A stretch of 64,000 bases of DNA, from contig NC_092568.1 of NCBI RefSeq assembly GCF_037975245.1, positions 5,045,001 through 5,109,000 on the forward strand, read 5' to 3'. The position numbers were made by a program, and so were the translations under genes. Shown one piece after another: positions 22,401-35,500 of the stretch (position 1 is the first letter of the stretch; each line of letters opens with the position of its first letter). The notes beneath the pieces are model-generated. The model was not told the origin of the DNA. It made no database searches and saw only the letters and a list, made by a program, of their open reading frames with translations. Source of the stretch: Apostichopus japonicus (taxonomy: Eukaryota; Echinodermata; Holothuroidea; Aspidochirotida; Stichopodidae).

Positions 22401-24898
22401 ATGTTTACATGAAAAGTGCAACATAAATAGTCATCTGTTAGTCATGACCTGCAGCTGTTACATCGATGTACTATTAATGAACATGTCAGACATATTTCTC
22501 AAGTAATACTAGTACTCAATAGATTTTTACTGGTAGGGAAATTTCTGGTTTTACACGAATGGGCGCTGGATGGAGGAAATCTTGCTCATTTGTTTTATTA
22601 TTTTTTATTATTGTCATTCAGTGCAGAAGCAATGCTTTCCAGAGGAGATCATCACTGCAATATGACAAATAAACAAGAAAATGTGAGTTAATTTAGGTTT
22701 GTTGTTTATATATGTAATCAGGAACTTAGTCAAAGGGTTCAAGATTTGGAGAGGAGTAGGAGTTATTTCGACCAATGTTCAGTGATGATGAAATAGCAAC
22801 CTGTGGCAATCCATGCCCACCGGGACACTTTTGCAGTAAATATTGTTGGGGGGCCCTAATTTACCCCTACTCCCCTCCTCCTCCCTGGTGTCAAAGCCTC
22901 GACCTATTGTATGCCATCATTACCTAACTGTGATGATTTCATTTTAGTGTCTTACCTTGCTACAAGGACAGTATTGGTAGGTTTTTTTGCCTTGAAGCTT
23001 CCTCTAGTGATAAATTCCCATGAAGAAGCAAAAGCAAATTTCAGTTTTTGAGCCATGACTTCAGCCAGGGATGGTGTCCTAGAGAGAGTGAAGCCGACGA
23101 GATCTACTTTGACTGGATAATTGGTCTCGTCCGTGGTTGTCGGATAAGCGATGTACTCTCCCTGACTGACCGACTCGTCCCATTCTGCCTGTTTGTCCAC
23201 GTCAATCAGAGTAGCCAAGATTGTCTAAAGAGTTGAAAACTCAAACTTGTAGGAAGCAATAGGCACACCTCACCCTTTTTCCAAATTTATTCCTACCTGA
23301 TTCATAGACATGTAGATAACGACAAAGTCAGATATAAAAGTAAGCTTAAGTTTACTCACATTGATGTCAGTAACGATGAGTTTTTTGTAGATTAAGCAAT
23401 TCTAAGTTTGCTTTAATATTTCTTGCCTTTGGAGAGGCTTTCTTAATACTTTTATATTTTCAGGAAGCATAATATCTTGCTAGATAAGGCAAAGAGATTT
23501 TATTCATAAATATATGTCAGATTACTCGAATTGAAAAATTACTTCAGTTATACTAAGCTACATTTTATGTAAAGGGAAGCAAATTCATCGAGTGTACTAA
23601 AACCCTGAGACTAAAAAAAAGGTTGTAAGTCCAAATATAGTAACTTGTTGGGGAAATAAAGGTTCAACAAGTCATTTTGATATTATAACACTAAATAAAG
23701 TTACAAAATTGACTTTATTTTTTTTAGGGAAAAACTCTTGTGATGAATAGCAATACAACTAGAATACACAATGTTCTATGGCCTAGCCTAACATGCAAGG
23801 CCCTTCTTTGTACCTGAGGGTGATGGTTGACAACACAACAACATCCAAACATGACAAAGGAGGCCCCTAAAACTGAGAGGTTTTTCTTCCAGGTTCTGAT
23901 ATCATGGTGTACCCCGTTCAGTTGCCATCCAGAGCTAGAATCGATAGGCAGCAGCTGTTAAAATAACATAAAAACATTATGGTAAGCTGTAAGATATGCT
24001 AAAGAGCTAGGCTTGATAGGCTTTTAGAGTCTTATTTATTGGTTTTTAGAATTTACCATTGAAAGTGCAATTTTTTGTCTCTAGGGCCCCATTGGAAATG
24101 GGCCCACGTTCTGTCAGCCAAATGGGTTTAGCTCCTGTTACTCATTTTGTTCTTTTCAATCTGTTCAATATGAGGTCCATATACAAACATAACTAAAAGG
24201 AGCAATAAAGTTTGCAGCTTAAAGTATCGATCAGCAATTTCATTAGAACCTACTACTGTGGTTGCAATAACAACTCTACATATGCATGACTGGCAAGAGA
24301 GGGTGATCAAGTTTAATATGTGTTGTAACTGCACTTTTTTTATTACCTTAATTGCCACAATCTGGTTGTTCCATAACCAGCAATTTTAGGATATATGTAA
24401 TGTAAAATATGTTAATTTGGACCATCAAAATCACACCATGATTTCAGGAAAAATGGAATAATAGACATAATTAATGTTCAAAGCTTGGTAAATGAAAGGA
24501 AAAGCATAAATAATATTCAATTTGTTAAATATACAACAATATTCTGTATTAGATTAAATCTTTAACCTCATATATGTGGTGCATATTGTTGTAACAACAC
24601 TGATGAATCCCTGAATCAATATCCCCAGTATTCAGACAGTTTGGTCAACTAGCACTCAACACAAAACTTGTTTTATCCATTCTCCTCCCCCTCCCACCTC
24701 TTAACTAATTGCATCATGGCTGGAAACCTATCACTACAGAGGTGGCAGGAGGGGGGGGGGAGGGACAATATGCCAGTGTTGTTTAAAAAAACTGAGTTTG
24801 GCGTTATAAATACTAACCTTTTGAGAGAAAAGTTGTTTGAATATTTCTAGACCTGGCGGTGCCATTCCAGATTCCAGTAGGCCAACCCGAGCATCCTC
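16492..24898 (-). CDS. Tandem START-domain protein (two lipid-binding domains), start not certain
   Basis: Exons in transcript order: 24898-24818, 23954-23814, 23224-22956, 22374-22256, 21880-21260, 20844-20715, 20153-20088, 19360-19264, 18542-18500, 18149-18070, 17619-17467, 16608-16492 (stop TGA). Phase is consistent throughout, giving 638 codons. START folds bind a single lipid or sterol. The C-terminal domain (about residues 410-638) is clear: TKGWVFHNLQKEV, YHSFLG, RDFCLL, YVVAFRSV, PSGWVIEPAG, MVTYLTQ. It resembles the START type at the ends of STARD9 and KIF16B. The first region (about 36-247) has a divergent START pattern: GWQLNGVHHDIRTWKK, TILATLIDVDKQAEWDESV, VARNWRIDEDQ. A Ser-rich, charged linker (247-410) sits between them. 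No transmembrane segment is evident. The first ATG in the model is at 24865; upstream exons may exist. No kinesin motor is present. Confidence 0.8.
16609..19491. other. START-gene introns, no extra feature recognised
   Basis: Introns between exons 16492-16608, 17467-17619, 18070-18149, 18500-18542 and 19264-19360. The acceptor for exon 18070-18149 (ACTTTGAAG) has a weak tract; I chose it because it alone keeps the frame and gives the START-like VHAVHEV. Nothing else was recognised. Confidence 0.4.
19484..19812. mobile_element. Non-autonomous hAT-type MITE with 8-bp target-site duplication
   Basis: The element 19492-19804 (313 bp) begins CAGGCGCGTAGCCAGG and ends CCTTGGCTACGCGCCTG, nearly perfect terminal inverted repeats. 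It is flanked by the direct repeat TGACTTTA at 19484-19491 and 19805-19812. An 8-bp duplication with CAG-CTG ends is characteristic of the hAT superfamily. The interior is non-coding with poly-A and poly-G/C runs. It sits in an intron of the START gene. Confidence 0.92.
22375..22955. other. START-gene intron, no feature recognised
   Basis: Intron between exons 22256-22374 and 22956-23224. No RNA gene, repeat or transposon end was recognised. The neighbouring introns 21881-22255, 23225-23813 and 23955-24817 are similarly plain. Confidence 0.4.
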
Positions 24899-27800
24899 CT
24901 AGAAGTTGAGATCAAAAATCTATTGTCAGGTTTTTCAAGTGAATATTCAAAATTTACAAAAGCACAGCAAGTTAGTTATACCTGTTTCTCATAACTTGCT
25001 ATAGAAGTCATACGATGATATGATAAGTAAACAAATTATAATCATAGATGGAATTGTATGAAGCATTTTTATTTTTACAAACCAGTTCTAACAAAAACAG
25101 GGAAAACAAACACATATTAATTCTTGTCACCTGTAGGATTAACAGAACTAAATGTTTGTCACTTGCATAGAGTACCAAGATGAAAATCGTAGCACAATCC
25201 ATCTCATTGTCATATTTTTTTTTTTTATCTCTAGTATATGCAGGTAAATAGGTTGTTTGTTTTTCACTTCGATAGCATATTATAATTATATCAAACAAGT
25301 CCAAAAGAAAATTCTCATTGGACAATATTTAAGAATGATGTGCTGTTTCAATTCACTGTTTATAATAGACAAAATGGAATGCCACAGCAATGATAGGGCA
25401 ACCAAACTGAATGTTAGTGTTTCTATTTTGTTTAAGCCTTTGTTCTACTAGTCTTCAATTGTTTGTCATGTTTAATCATTAATTCTCATTTCTTTATTCT
25501 TTTTCTCTTTTTTAGACAATAAGAGTTAAAGTTAATGAAGTTGCAACGATCAAAGAAGAACATTAAGTTTTTCCCAGAGTCATATAAACCCTAAAGAATT
25601 TGCAAGTTGTACGTTTTAATATACAAGATCCAACCGTATAATGCAACATTTCATTTGCACAAGCTGTATTTTTGTCACTTTGGTTAATTAAAACTAATTA
25701 ACTTTCTATGGCATTACAGTGAGAATAACAGATTGGGAAATTGTAATCTAAGGTAGGCATGCAGTGAGTGACATTCCTACCAGCCAGTTAAGCACCTATT
25801 GAGTAGGGTTTTGAGAAATAATCCTACTTTAACACTAAGTCACTCACAATTGAGTTACTTCTGTTCTATTCAAACCAGTGTGACAAAGGGGATAAAAAAT
25901 CTGTATTTACTGTTCAGTTCAGGTGAGTTTATTTACTACTTGAATAAACAAACAGATGTAACAACTGAAGCAGTTTCAAATACAGGGAAGTGAAGGAGCA
26001 CTGAAGCAGTTATAGATGCAGCTTAGAGGTAGCTGTTTGCTCCCCTATTGATAGATGCATGCATCCAGAGTGGACAAATAAAAGGAGGTAACAGATGAGT
26101 GGAACAGAAAAAGGGAAACTTTACCCGATATCCAACAATCTAGTAACATATTTTGCATCAAGCTTACTGTAGATATTAGTGACAGGCTCTATATATTTGT
26201 TCATGTTATTGCTGTGACTGTTCCATATAATTGTACCAATTGAAATAAATTGAGTAATGAGAGTTTAGAGTGAAAAACTAGCCACTTGACTAAAGTTTTA
26301 ATAAAACAAAAAGGAATCCAAGAATACAGGTAGAAGTCCATTCATATACACTGTGTATGTAGTATGACGGTGTAACTGACTTGATATATAAAACATAAAA
26401 ACAGGGTCGATAGACTTTTTAATCACGTTTGATCCAAGGTGTCTGAACAAGAAAATATGACTAGAATATATATGCAAGAATTATTAACTGATTTTAATTT
26501 TCATCTTATGAATATATCCTATATATTTTTCTGAACACAGATCTCAAACTATTCCTCATATTCTAAGCCATTGCCTAGAAAGTTAACAGAAAATCAGTAT
26601 CTCAGTAAAACGGTCAATGTTTAATGATCAAATATAATGAACAATAATTTAGAAAATTACTCATTTCTTGTGCTTTGAATATATCATGATATAAAGTTCA
26701 CCTATATATTATACAGTTATGATTTGTGTCACCAGGTTGCAACAGTTTTACCCTCCTGAGCTTATATAGTGCCTTAATTTGCTTTCGGTCTTGAAGAGAC
26801 TCAACCTCCTCACCCTAGCTTCACCCTTCCCTCACCTCCCCAACCTTCAGTTTTGTCTTGCATGCACCAAGCACATCACCATTTAGCAGCACTGCTACGA
26901 TATCATTTGCTCACTTACATGAGTATTAAAGTACCTGAAACAATTAACAATAGAAATCACAGATTATTTTAGTTCAATTCAATTAGATGACTTAGCCAAC
27001 CATGACATATATATCAAGCAAACCTTTGTAGTAAGCAGATGGATGATATAAGTTAAGTAAAAATTTACAAGGAAGTATGTGTGACAAGAGCAACAAAAGT
27101 TTTGCTCGGGATTATAATTCCATTTAGCGAGCCTGACCACATGGAAGTGGTCATGCATTGAATGAAAGAGTTTCTTTGCTCAAGTTTCAAGAAATGCATA
27201 TAATTTGCAATGTAATTAGGTCAGCTAGAAGTGTTTTAGTAAAAATTAAGACCAACTCACCATAGGGAGAACATTCCTTTGGAACAAAACCATGTTGAAA
27301 GCCATATCCCAATGATCAGATTACTCAATACATAACATAGTAAATAGTGTGCTTATACCAAACTGGTGTAACGTACATACAACTCTAATAACTCCATTTA
27401 AATTGCACAATCCAGAGATGGATGATTATAATCCGGCCTTTACACATTTATTTAAGAAACTGAAAGCATCTCCTATTATACGCAACCAAATTTCACTCAA
27501 AACAAAAAAGTATGTTCCTAAATTATTGTGACTGCATTAGGAAGACCACCAGCCTTGATTACAGTATAGTGCTTACTGTGTAAACTATACACTGCTGAAC
27601 TGGTTACCCATATTTTACGTATATAGCACACAATTTTCTTGGCAGTCAGTATACAGAGTTCTGCATGCAGTGTTGTTAGGATATTTCCTACCAGTATCTT
27701 TTACTTATAATCGTAAGTTCTTATAAACCCACTCCATAGACCTACTGTACACTATGCATGCATTTAGTACATAGAACTCTGTACAAGTAATTGGTTTGTC

Positions 27801-30800
27801 ATAACAATGATACCATCTTTTCACAATCACAACTATAGTTAAGCACAATATTTGTAATAGCAATATGACTAGCTAGGCAATGGCTGACGCTGTGAACTCG
27901 CTTGGTGTTTATGAGTGTAAAAGCCGGGGGAAAGGATGTTCGGTGGTGACATTCCTGGGGGTGGGGTGATGGGAGCTCCGGGGTCTCTGTCGATGACGAC
28001 AAGAATAATTGACACGTTGGTTTTTAGTACTAGTCCATGTATTATACCTGCTAGCGTGTACTCTGACACCGACTAGCAAGCTCTACGTAAAAAGGAAAGG
28101 AAAACAATGTCTCATAAGTAAAAGTCATTTACAAATAAGATTAAGTGAAAATCTTAACATTACAAGAATAAGGAAATACATGGCAAACAATTAAATAAAT
28201 GAAAGTAAAACTTAGGGACGGTTACACTGATATAAGAATACTCCTATAAAAGTTAATTAGTTATCTTGAGTACTCCTTTAATAATTAAATACAGGGACGG
28301 CTCCTTTAACTACGTGTGGTCATGTGACCATGCACACCATGAACATTATTTAAGTTCACAATTCCGATTAGGAATTAACTAGAAACTAAATTATGGCAAA
28401 GCAAATACAAATGCCTGTTATTCACCTAGTAATAATGATTTGTTGTCGGTTATTCACCTTATAACCATTTATCCTCAACTTGTAACCTATCAAAATGGCT
28501 CTATAACAATGGTTGCATATTTATAGCTAACTTTCCACAGTTATTATTAAAAAGGTGAACATATTTCCAAATCCAAGAAATTAATCTCTATGAAAACCCA
28601 AGAGAAGTATCCAACATTTAGTTAAAACAACCTCTCTGTACACATTAATAACATGTCAATAAAAACAACTTGGCCTAAAGTTCACATTCACATAACGAAC
28701 ATGAGTTATTACATCTAACGAAACATGGGCGCGGCCATCTAAATACAAGTACTTCACTAAATAAGGGCGCTATGCAAAAATATAGGTTTACTAATACTAT
28801 GACGTAAGGTCCCCTGTTAAGGCTACAATACAATTTGTTCATGTGCATACGTAAATTACGATCTTAGGAACCACTGAAGTCATTAAGTATGGATACATAA
28901 AATTATGAAAAAGGTTGATTAAAGGTTCTGGAAAATCAGTTATACTATTATTTACGAACTCTTAACTCAGCATTTTACAGTTATATTGGATTGAAAAGCT
29001 ACGATATATGCTGAAAAGTTAAGCCTAGGCTACACTACTCAGGCAGTAGCCTACCATTGTAATAATGTTAACAGTATAAATAGGGCCAACAGTGACTCTG
29101 AACTTGATCGAGAGTATAAGAAAATCTAATCGATATAATATGAATCACAGAACCCTTGCTTGCTTCAAAGATATAAAAGAGGAGAAATTATATAATTACC
29201 TCATAGAGCTATTAGAGAAACAACTTCAAAATGCTGCAAAAGCAAACAAAAACGTAGCCAAAAGGTAAATAGAATCTTGTAGGTGTTGATATAACTAGTA
29301 AAAGTATCGTAGTGTCTTAGAACAATGGATTTCAAGGCTACCCCACGCCCTGAAGGGTCTCCCAATCTGAACGGAAGGGTTTGACCAGTTCCGGTGTCCA
29401 AATTCTAATGCAGGCCAGCTATGACAAGAGGGTATGGCTCTACATCCTCCCCTGCTTAAATTAGGTTTGTCCTCAAACCAGCGGCTATAACAAGTAAAGA
29501 AAGTGAACATAGCTACTAATGCTAATTGAAAAAGAAAATCATTTTACCTACATACACAGTATGAAATAATATGAACTTGAGAAAATATAGAAAATATATA
29601 CAAACTTCGGCATTAAGAACACATACAGTACAACCCTGTAGGTGACCATACAAACGTAGTGCACCAACACAAACTTAACTATTTTCCTGTTACACCACCT
29701 GCGTAAGTCATAAGAAAATGTAACTAACTACTCAATTTCGAGCACGTGCATTCAAGATGAATACGTTTAAGTTAAAAAAAGGAAAATGCATATTATTATT
29801 TCTCCTATATTAAAAAATATAGCGTGATAAAAATATGCAAAACCACTCTGCATGTCAATGAAAATTAAGACATCTGAAAAACCAATATTTGGCACCTATA
29901 AAAACAATGTCTAGTTCAGAAGCTGAAGTTTACTCGAAATGAAATTTAGTTGGTCTAGCAAAACCCTATTTTGCTCCTTCAACTGTTGGGGTCCAGTTGG
30001 TCCTTGACGTCCAATACAGCCCTATATGAGTATCAGTTGGGGGCATATGAATTATGAATATGATGCCATTTAGTTGTACTATAGTAGTGTTCACACTTGC
30101 TAGTAAAAGGATACTCAAACACACTCTGCCTTCTACAGTAGGCCTAGCCTATATTTGATATTAAAACTTCATCTCAGTACATATCAGAGGTTTGAGGCTA
30201 AGATGTTGTATCTGAATATTGTCAATTTTTGTTTGTTAATTAGGCCATCATTCTCAAGAGACCTATCCAGAAGCAGAAGTGACAATAAATTAGGTCAAGA
30301 CTTGGCTCCCTTAACTAATAAACTGGTATGGTAGGTCCTAATTCCTAATTCCAGTATCTCCAGTAAGATGTTTCAACGATTCTGTAACACTATTTTAAGA
30401 CTTCTTACTTGCCATCAATGAAAGTTTCTCTCTTGCTAAAATCTAGCTTAGTTATGCCATGGTTTAGTACCTACTTACTTAGTACTATTAAGTATTATTT
30501 TTAGCCTAGACGCTATATTTGAACTTCCTTTATACTTGAATAAGTAGGTCAATAACTAATGCTAGAAGTTATACATTAGGCCAGAGTATATCATTGATGA
30601 TGGCTATATAGGTCTATCTCACTCTCAGAGTCATATTCACCAGGGTCCAACCCTTAGGCTATGCCAAGTTTTACAAAATCGTACGTTAGGCTAAAACACA
30701 AACAGGCATGGAGGCAATTTCAACATCTAGGACCTACTGTATCTACAGTAGCCTATGTTGTCTAATGTTCATTCATACTTAATAAAGATTCCTAAATCCT

Positions 30801-32577
30801 ATTGGTCCATTCAGGTCAGCTGACCGTGGTTAATCCTGTGAGTAACGCACGGTAAAATTACGGGGCATCACTTTAATAAATCTTTGGTTATATGTAACCA
30901 AAAATGTTTTGTTTTATGATTTTCCCCCCACACAAATGGTAGTGTATGAATGAACGGGGTTAATCAACGGTCTAGCGTGCGTTACTCACATGATTAATGC
31001 ACTCCGGGTGTTAATGCTATCGCTGGATGCACTCGGGCTCCGCCCTCGTGCATCGCTTGCATTATCCCCCGATCGTGCATTAATCCTGTGAGTAACGCAC
31101 GCTAGACCGTTGATTAACCCCTTATTAAAGTGCTATTCACAATGTAACGGCACAACGCGAAAATGGCATGGCTTTGCCTGGACGTACGTATTTCGATCCT
31201 TGTCCTGAGGCTTGACGATGGGGGCCCTTGACCTTGGGTGCAAATTGAGCTTGGAGGCCCCAATGCATTGGAGGCCCCAATGCATTTGCCCCTTTCGAGT
31301 CCTTATTGGATGATCCGGCAATGGTTTCACCTATATAATTGAAAACTATTGATAGTTGCATCTCAGTTGGATGAATCAAAGCGCTGTCAAACACTTTCTT
31401 TTAACCTAGCTGATGTCACAGATCTTGACATAATCTTGTTTTCAACCGGTGTATCCAGCGATGCCGTATAGTACTTCCGTGAAGAATCCGCTGAATAATG
31501 GAAACCGGAAGTATAATGTTGGCTAAAACTACGATAGATCTACACGGGCTAAACAACAAAGAAAAGATCGAACCGGCGATATTTTTTCAATGAATTGCAA
31601 GGATTACGTAACCAAAAAAGCATGTAACTCTACCGGTTTCCATAGCATGACAAAACATGGTTTTTTTGTCGAGGGTCTGCTACTTTATATGTGCCTACGT
31701 GTAATAGCTCAATGGTATGGAGTTGAAAGAAAATGCTTTGGTGACATATTCGGTCAAGTAACATTTATAATCTAGAGCTAATTATTGACTTAATCGTCGA
31801 TTTCGCCTTAAAGGAGCACTCCAGAAGATTGGAATTAATAGAGAAACATTATCTACACTCACTTATGTGTTTCTTTCAAATAACATTCATTTTCCCGCAC
31901 TACAATATATGTGGTACGTGCCATCGATCGACGCCTATTTGAACTCAGAGATGAGTGTACTCCACTGAGTAATTTCCGATTGCGCATAATTAGAAACAAA
32001 GACTTATAGGTCCTAAGTAAGAGAGTCAGCCCCCCCCCCCACATCTCAGTATTTATCAACATATGAATGTCAGCCCCACAAACCAAACACTATGCTCCCG
32101 GCACTCAAACTTCGACCAGGAACCAGGCATGCAGTAATCTAATCAAAATCACTTTGCAATTAATGTTCTTGAGTGGCTAGTTTTCCGTTCTTGGAATTTC
32201 TGGTTTGTGAAATTGGGTTTGGTAATGTTCTTTGAATTGCAGTGAATAAAATTGGTTCATAACCTCTTTACTGCAGTGATTATGGATGGGGCCACCTTAC
32301 ACCCTCCTTCAGTATCTGGGAAATGTTTAGAAGCTGTGATACGGTATACCTAGTTTTGTAACAAGGTTCGAAAATGTATTATCAAAATAAGTAATAATGG
32401 CGTTCCATGCAAAAATACTGGCACTGGTGGTAGCAGACGACGACACGTTTCAGAAATGACCAACATGTATGCGCGTTGCAGTTACATTGTATTGAACAGG
32501 CAATGGATAATGTTACTATAAACTCAAAGCCAAAATTCTGTTAACGTTAATATTTACTGGGTGTATAGGCGTCACAC
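24899..32577. other. 7.7-kb divergent region between the START gene and the ankyrin-GH20 gene
   Basis: AT-rich DNA that must contain the 5' ends of two genes transcribed away from each other. I could not support a further START-gene exon. A GC-richer patch at 27880-28000 has an acceptor-like site on the minus strand but no convincing donor. The foldback at 30956-31121 and a short direct repeat GGAGGCCCCAATGCATT (near 31252-31286) are the only structured parts. No CpG-rich promoter or TATA element can be assigned with confidence. Confidence 0.5.
30956..31121. repeat. Foldback (inverted repeat): two 46-bp arms, one mismatch
   Basis: Arm 30956-31001 is the reverse complement of arm 31076-31121 at 45 of 46 positions, with a 74-nt CpG-rich loop. 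A shorter inverted pair CACTTTAATAA/TTATTAAAGTG (30869-30879 and 31122-31132) surrounds it, so the unit may extend over 30869-31132. A partial third copy of the arm (GTGAGTAACGCACG) lies near 30839-30852. A MITE or similar foldback element is likely; no target-site duplication was found. Confidence 0.88.
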
Positions 32578-35500
32578 ATGGATGTTCAAGATTTTATCGG
32601 AAATATAGAAACCGCAGTGATGGCGGGAAGAACAGACGTTGTCAGAGCAGCTCTCACCGAAAATGGACATTGTGAGTAATGAATTTAACCGAAATTTCTA
32701 TTTTTTGTTGTTGCTTGTAATTTAATTGCTAGTCTAAGCAAGGCGTTCCTAATGTTTTTCTTTTGCTCATGTACTGTTACTGTGCTAGGTCTGCGTGCTG
32801 AGTACTGTAGGCTAGCCGTAGCCTACACTACTGTAACTTCGGCATTTAATGTTTCAGCCTTGAAATATAATGTTAATACACATTACAAACATGCTAGTGT
32901 ATTGTGCATACATATAGGCCATAACATCTACGCCAAGTATTAGCCATACAACATCAACAGTTGAAAAAATTCTGAGCATTGTTTCAAAAGTTGCAAATGT
33001 AGCACCAGTTTGGCTCTAACTTTGTCTAAGCACCATCCAAAGTGCCAAACTTTTGTATTTGGCCAAGACCAAGTTTTGACCTAGACAAGAGAAAAAGAAA
33101 AATGTACAGCTTCCTCAAACTAGGAGGTGAATGCATTCCAAGACCTTTGGTATAGTAGGTGACCATAAGCCAATCCACAAACCAAGAAACTGTCAACATT
33201 TAGGGTGGGTCGGTATAAGCAAAAACAGATACCGCTATACCCACTGACAAATACCGGATATACCGGAAATTTTTACAGAACCACTAATTCCAGCATTAAC
33301 TGTACTATCAAACACTAGCACAGACCTGTCAACTCTCCCGGCTTTACCGGGAGACTCCCGGTTTTTACCCGAATCTCCCAGCTTCATATTCTATTCTCCC
33401 GGTTTTTTAATGTTTCATCACTTGCGACATTTCTGAAAATAGCCAACAATTAGTCCTATGCTTAGTAATTCCCCACAGTAACGCTGAACAGGAAAGGCTA
33501 TTCAGTGTAGTTTGCAAGAACAAGACAGACAGTCGGTCAAGTCTCAAGCTTGATGGGACTCTATCTAGCATACTAGGCATGAAGTCACAGTACCCAGAGT
33601 CCACTCTTCCCTGTTTCAAATGGAAGCCTACTAAAGAAACCCTGTAGAAAGCGAAGCAAGCTGCTGTAAACTACAACAAGAAACACTGATTGGATGATTC
33701 TCTCACTGTATTGCATAAGTAGACTATACATATTTAGGAGTATTTATATCATTTCGGTTGAAAATTACCAACCTCCCTATTTTCCCCTTATTCTCCCTAT
33801 TTTTTGGCCCTGAAAAATGTTATTCTCCCTATTTTGGGGTCAAACAGGTTGACAGGTCTGCTAGCATGAACCTATGGCACTAGCCTAGCCAACAAATGTA
33901 TTATGTACTTTCCCATCTCTGTGTGCAGCAACTTATTTTGAGATTTGATTAAAAAAGAAAATAAAATACTAATAATCAGTGTTGTTTACTTGTCTTTCAT
34001 TTCAATGCAAACTTACAGTTCAATACCCTCCACTACGGAGCCAAGTCCAACCACAAACAGTTATCTGGACACGAAATAATTTCGTTAATAGCTCCATGAA
34101 TTGACTAACTACATGCGTGAAATGGAACTTGTGAGAACCATTTGGCAGGAAACTGTACTGCAAGTACCGTAGAACTAGGCTGAAGTTTAAACTCAATTAG
34201 CCCATGGAGCTATTAGCTCCATGATTAGCCGTAGCAAAGTATGGGTATTATTATACAACGTGACTGGGGAATGACTTTAATTTGTCAAGAGCAGTAGCAG
34301 TCTGTACAAAGAACTTTGTGGGATTCCTTTCTTTGAAATGGTATTCTCAAATGTAAAGAGAGTGGCATCTTAGAACCGCATAAGCTCTGTGACATTGTGA
34401 AAGTAGTGAGATATAGACCAGATTATCCCATCAATTAGTTTATTATAACTTTGATAAAACTTTGCCGATCTCTCTGACAGAAGGTAGGTACAGAAAGCTG
34501 GGCATGCAAAAATGTCTGTATTCTACTTGTGTGTCTTTATAGACCTGCTTCAAGCACTTTTTAGCAGCTCGGGCTTCTCTTAGACCGCATAGCATCGCTA
34601 ACAGAAACTGCAGATTCCTTGCTAGACCAAAATGCATACATACATGTATTGTCATTAATGTACACACACAATGTGAAGGGCAGCACCTGAACTCCCTAGT
34701 CGAGAAAATAAAAATCAGTTCATGCAATCGAGCAACCGTTTTCGAACACCTGTGAATCTGTATTCTTTTTTTTTCACCCAGCTACACTGTATACTGTACC
34801 TACCTCTCTCTGGAATAATAATAATTGGCTTAATAGCGTGGATTGTGGGTAGAGCAATTGATCGTATTTTCTTGGGAGGGGGTATTACAACAACATCTAT
34901 GTTTGGGAAGATTCTCCATCAGGCACAAAAAGTTTTTTGTGTTAACAAACGAATGCTACGCTGGGGCATGACCATGTATAACGGTGGGAAGTAATTATAT
35001 AGCCTAAAATAAGGTAGAGAATTACTGCATGATATGAAGCAGTGAGAATACTTTTCTTTTGTGCATTTCCTACTTCAATCAGGGTAAATTGGATTGTTGA
35101 ACCCTATAATTCATGAACAGTTGTTAGCTCGAATTTTATGGAAGTCGAGGTCAAAATGTCACGTTTAACGAACAAAAATCCGGTCATTTTAGCGTTAAGT
35201 TCATTAAACGTAAATGCACAGCCCTAACACACATGCCATCCAATCCCTTTAACCTTGTGTGCTGAAGAACGTAATATGACACCTCCAACAGGTGCTGTGC
35301 TGTATTCTCCCACCCGTAAGTAGACTGTTCCATTTTACGTGCTTCTGTATAAAATGAAAATGCCGCAATTTCAGGAATAAAGTACCTTGAGCATCATTTT
35401 AAGTAAATACAGTAAAATATAAAATGGAAAGCAATTATGTCAGGTTTATTCTAATTAGTCTAATTATGATAAAGGACTTGGTATGTATAGAGAAAAGATA

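Noticed and set aside
27869-28069. Possible extra 5' exon of the START gene (Pro-rich, minus strand)
   Set aside because: An acceptor-like site exists but the frame ends in a stop and no consensus donor in phase with exon 24898-24818 was found.
29300-29480. GC-richer block that might be part of an LTR element
   Set aside because: No paired LTR, primer-binding site or gag/pol coding sequence is visible nearby.
31133-31394. Minus-strand open frames of 65 and 85 codons next to the foldback
   Set aside because: Two overlapping phases are open, neither matches a family I recognise, and the region may be transposon-derived.
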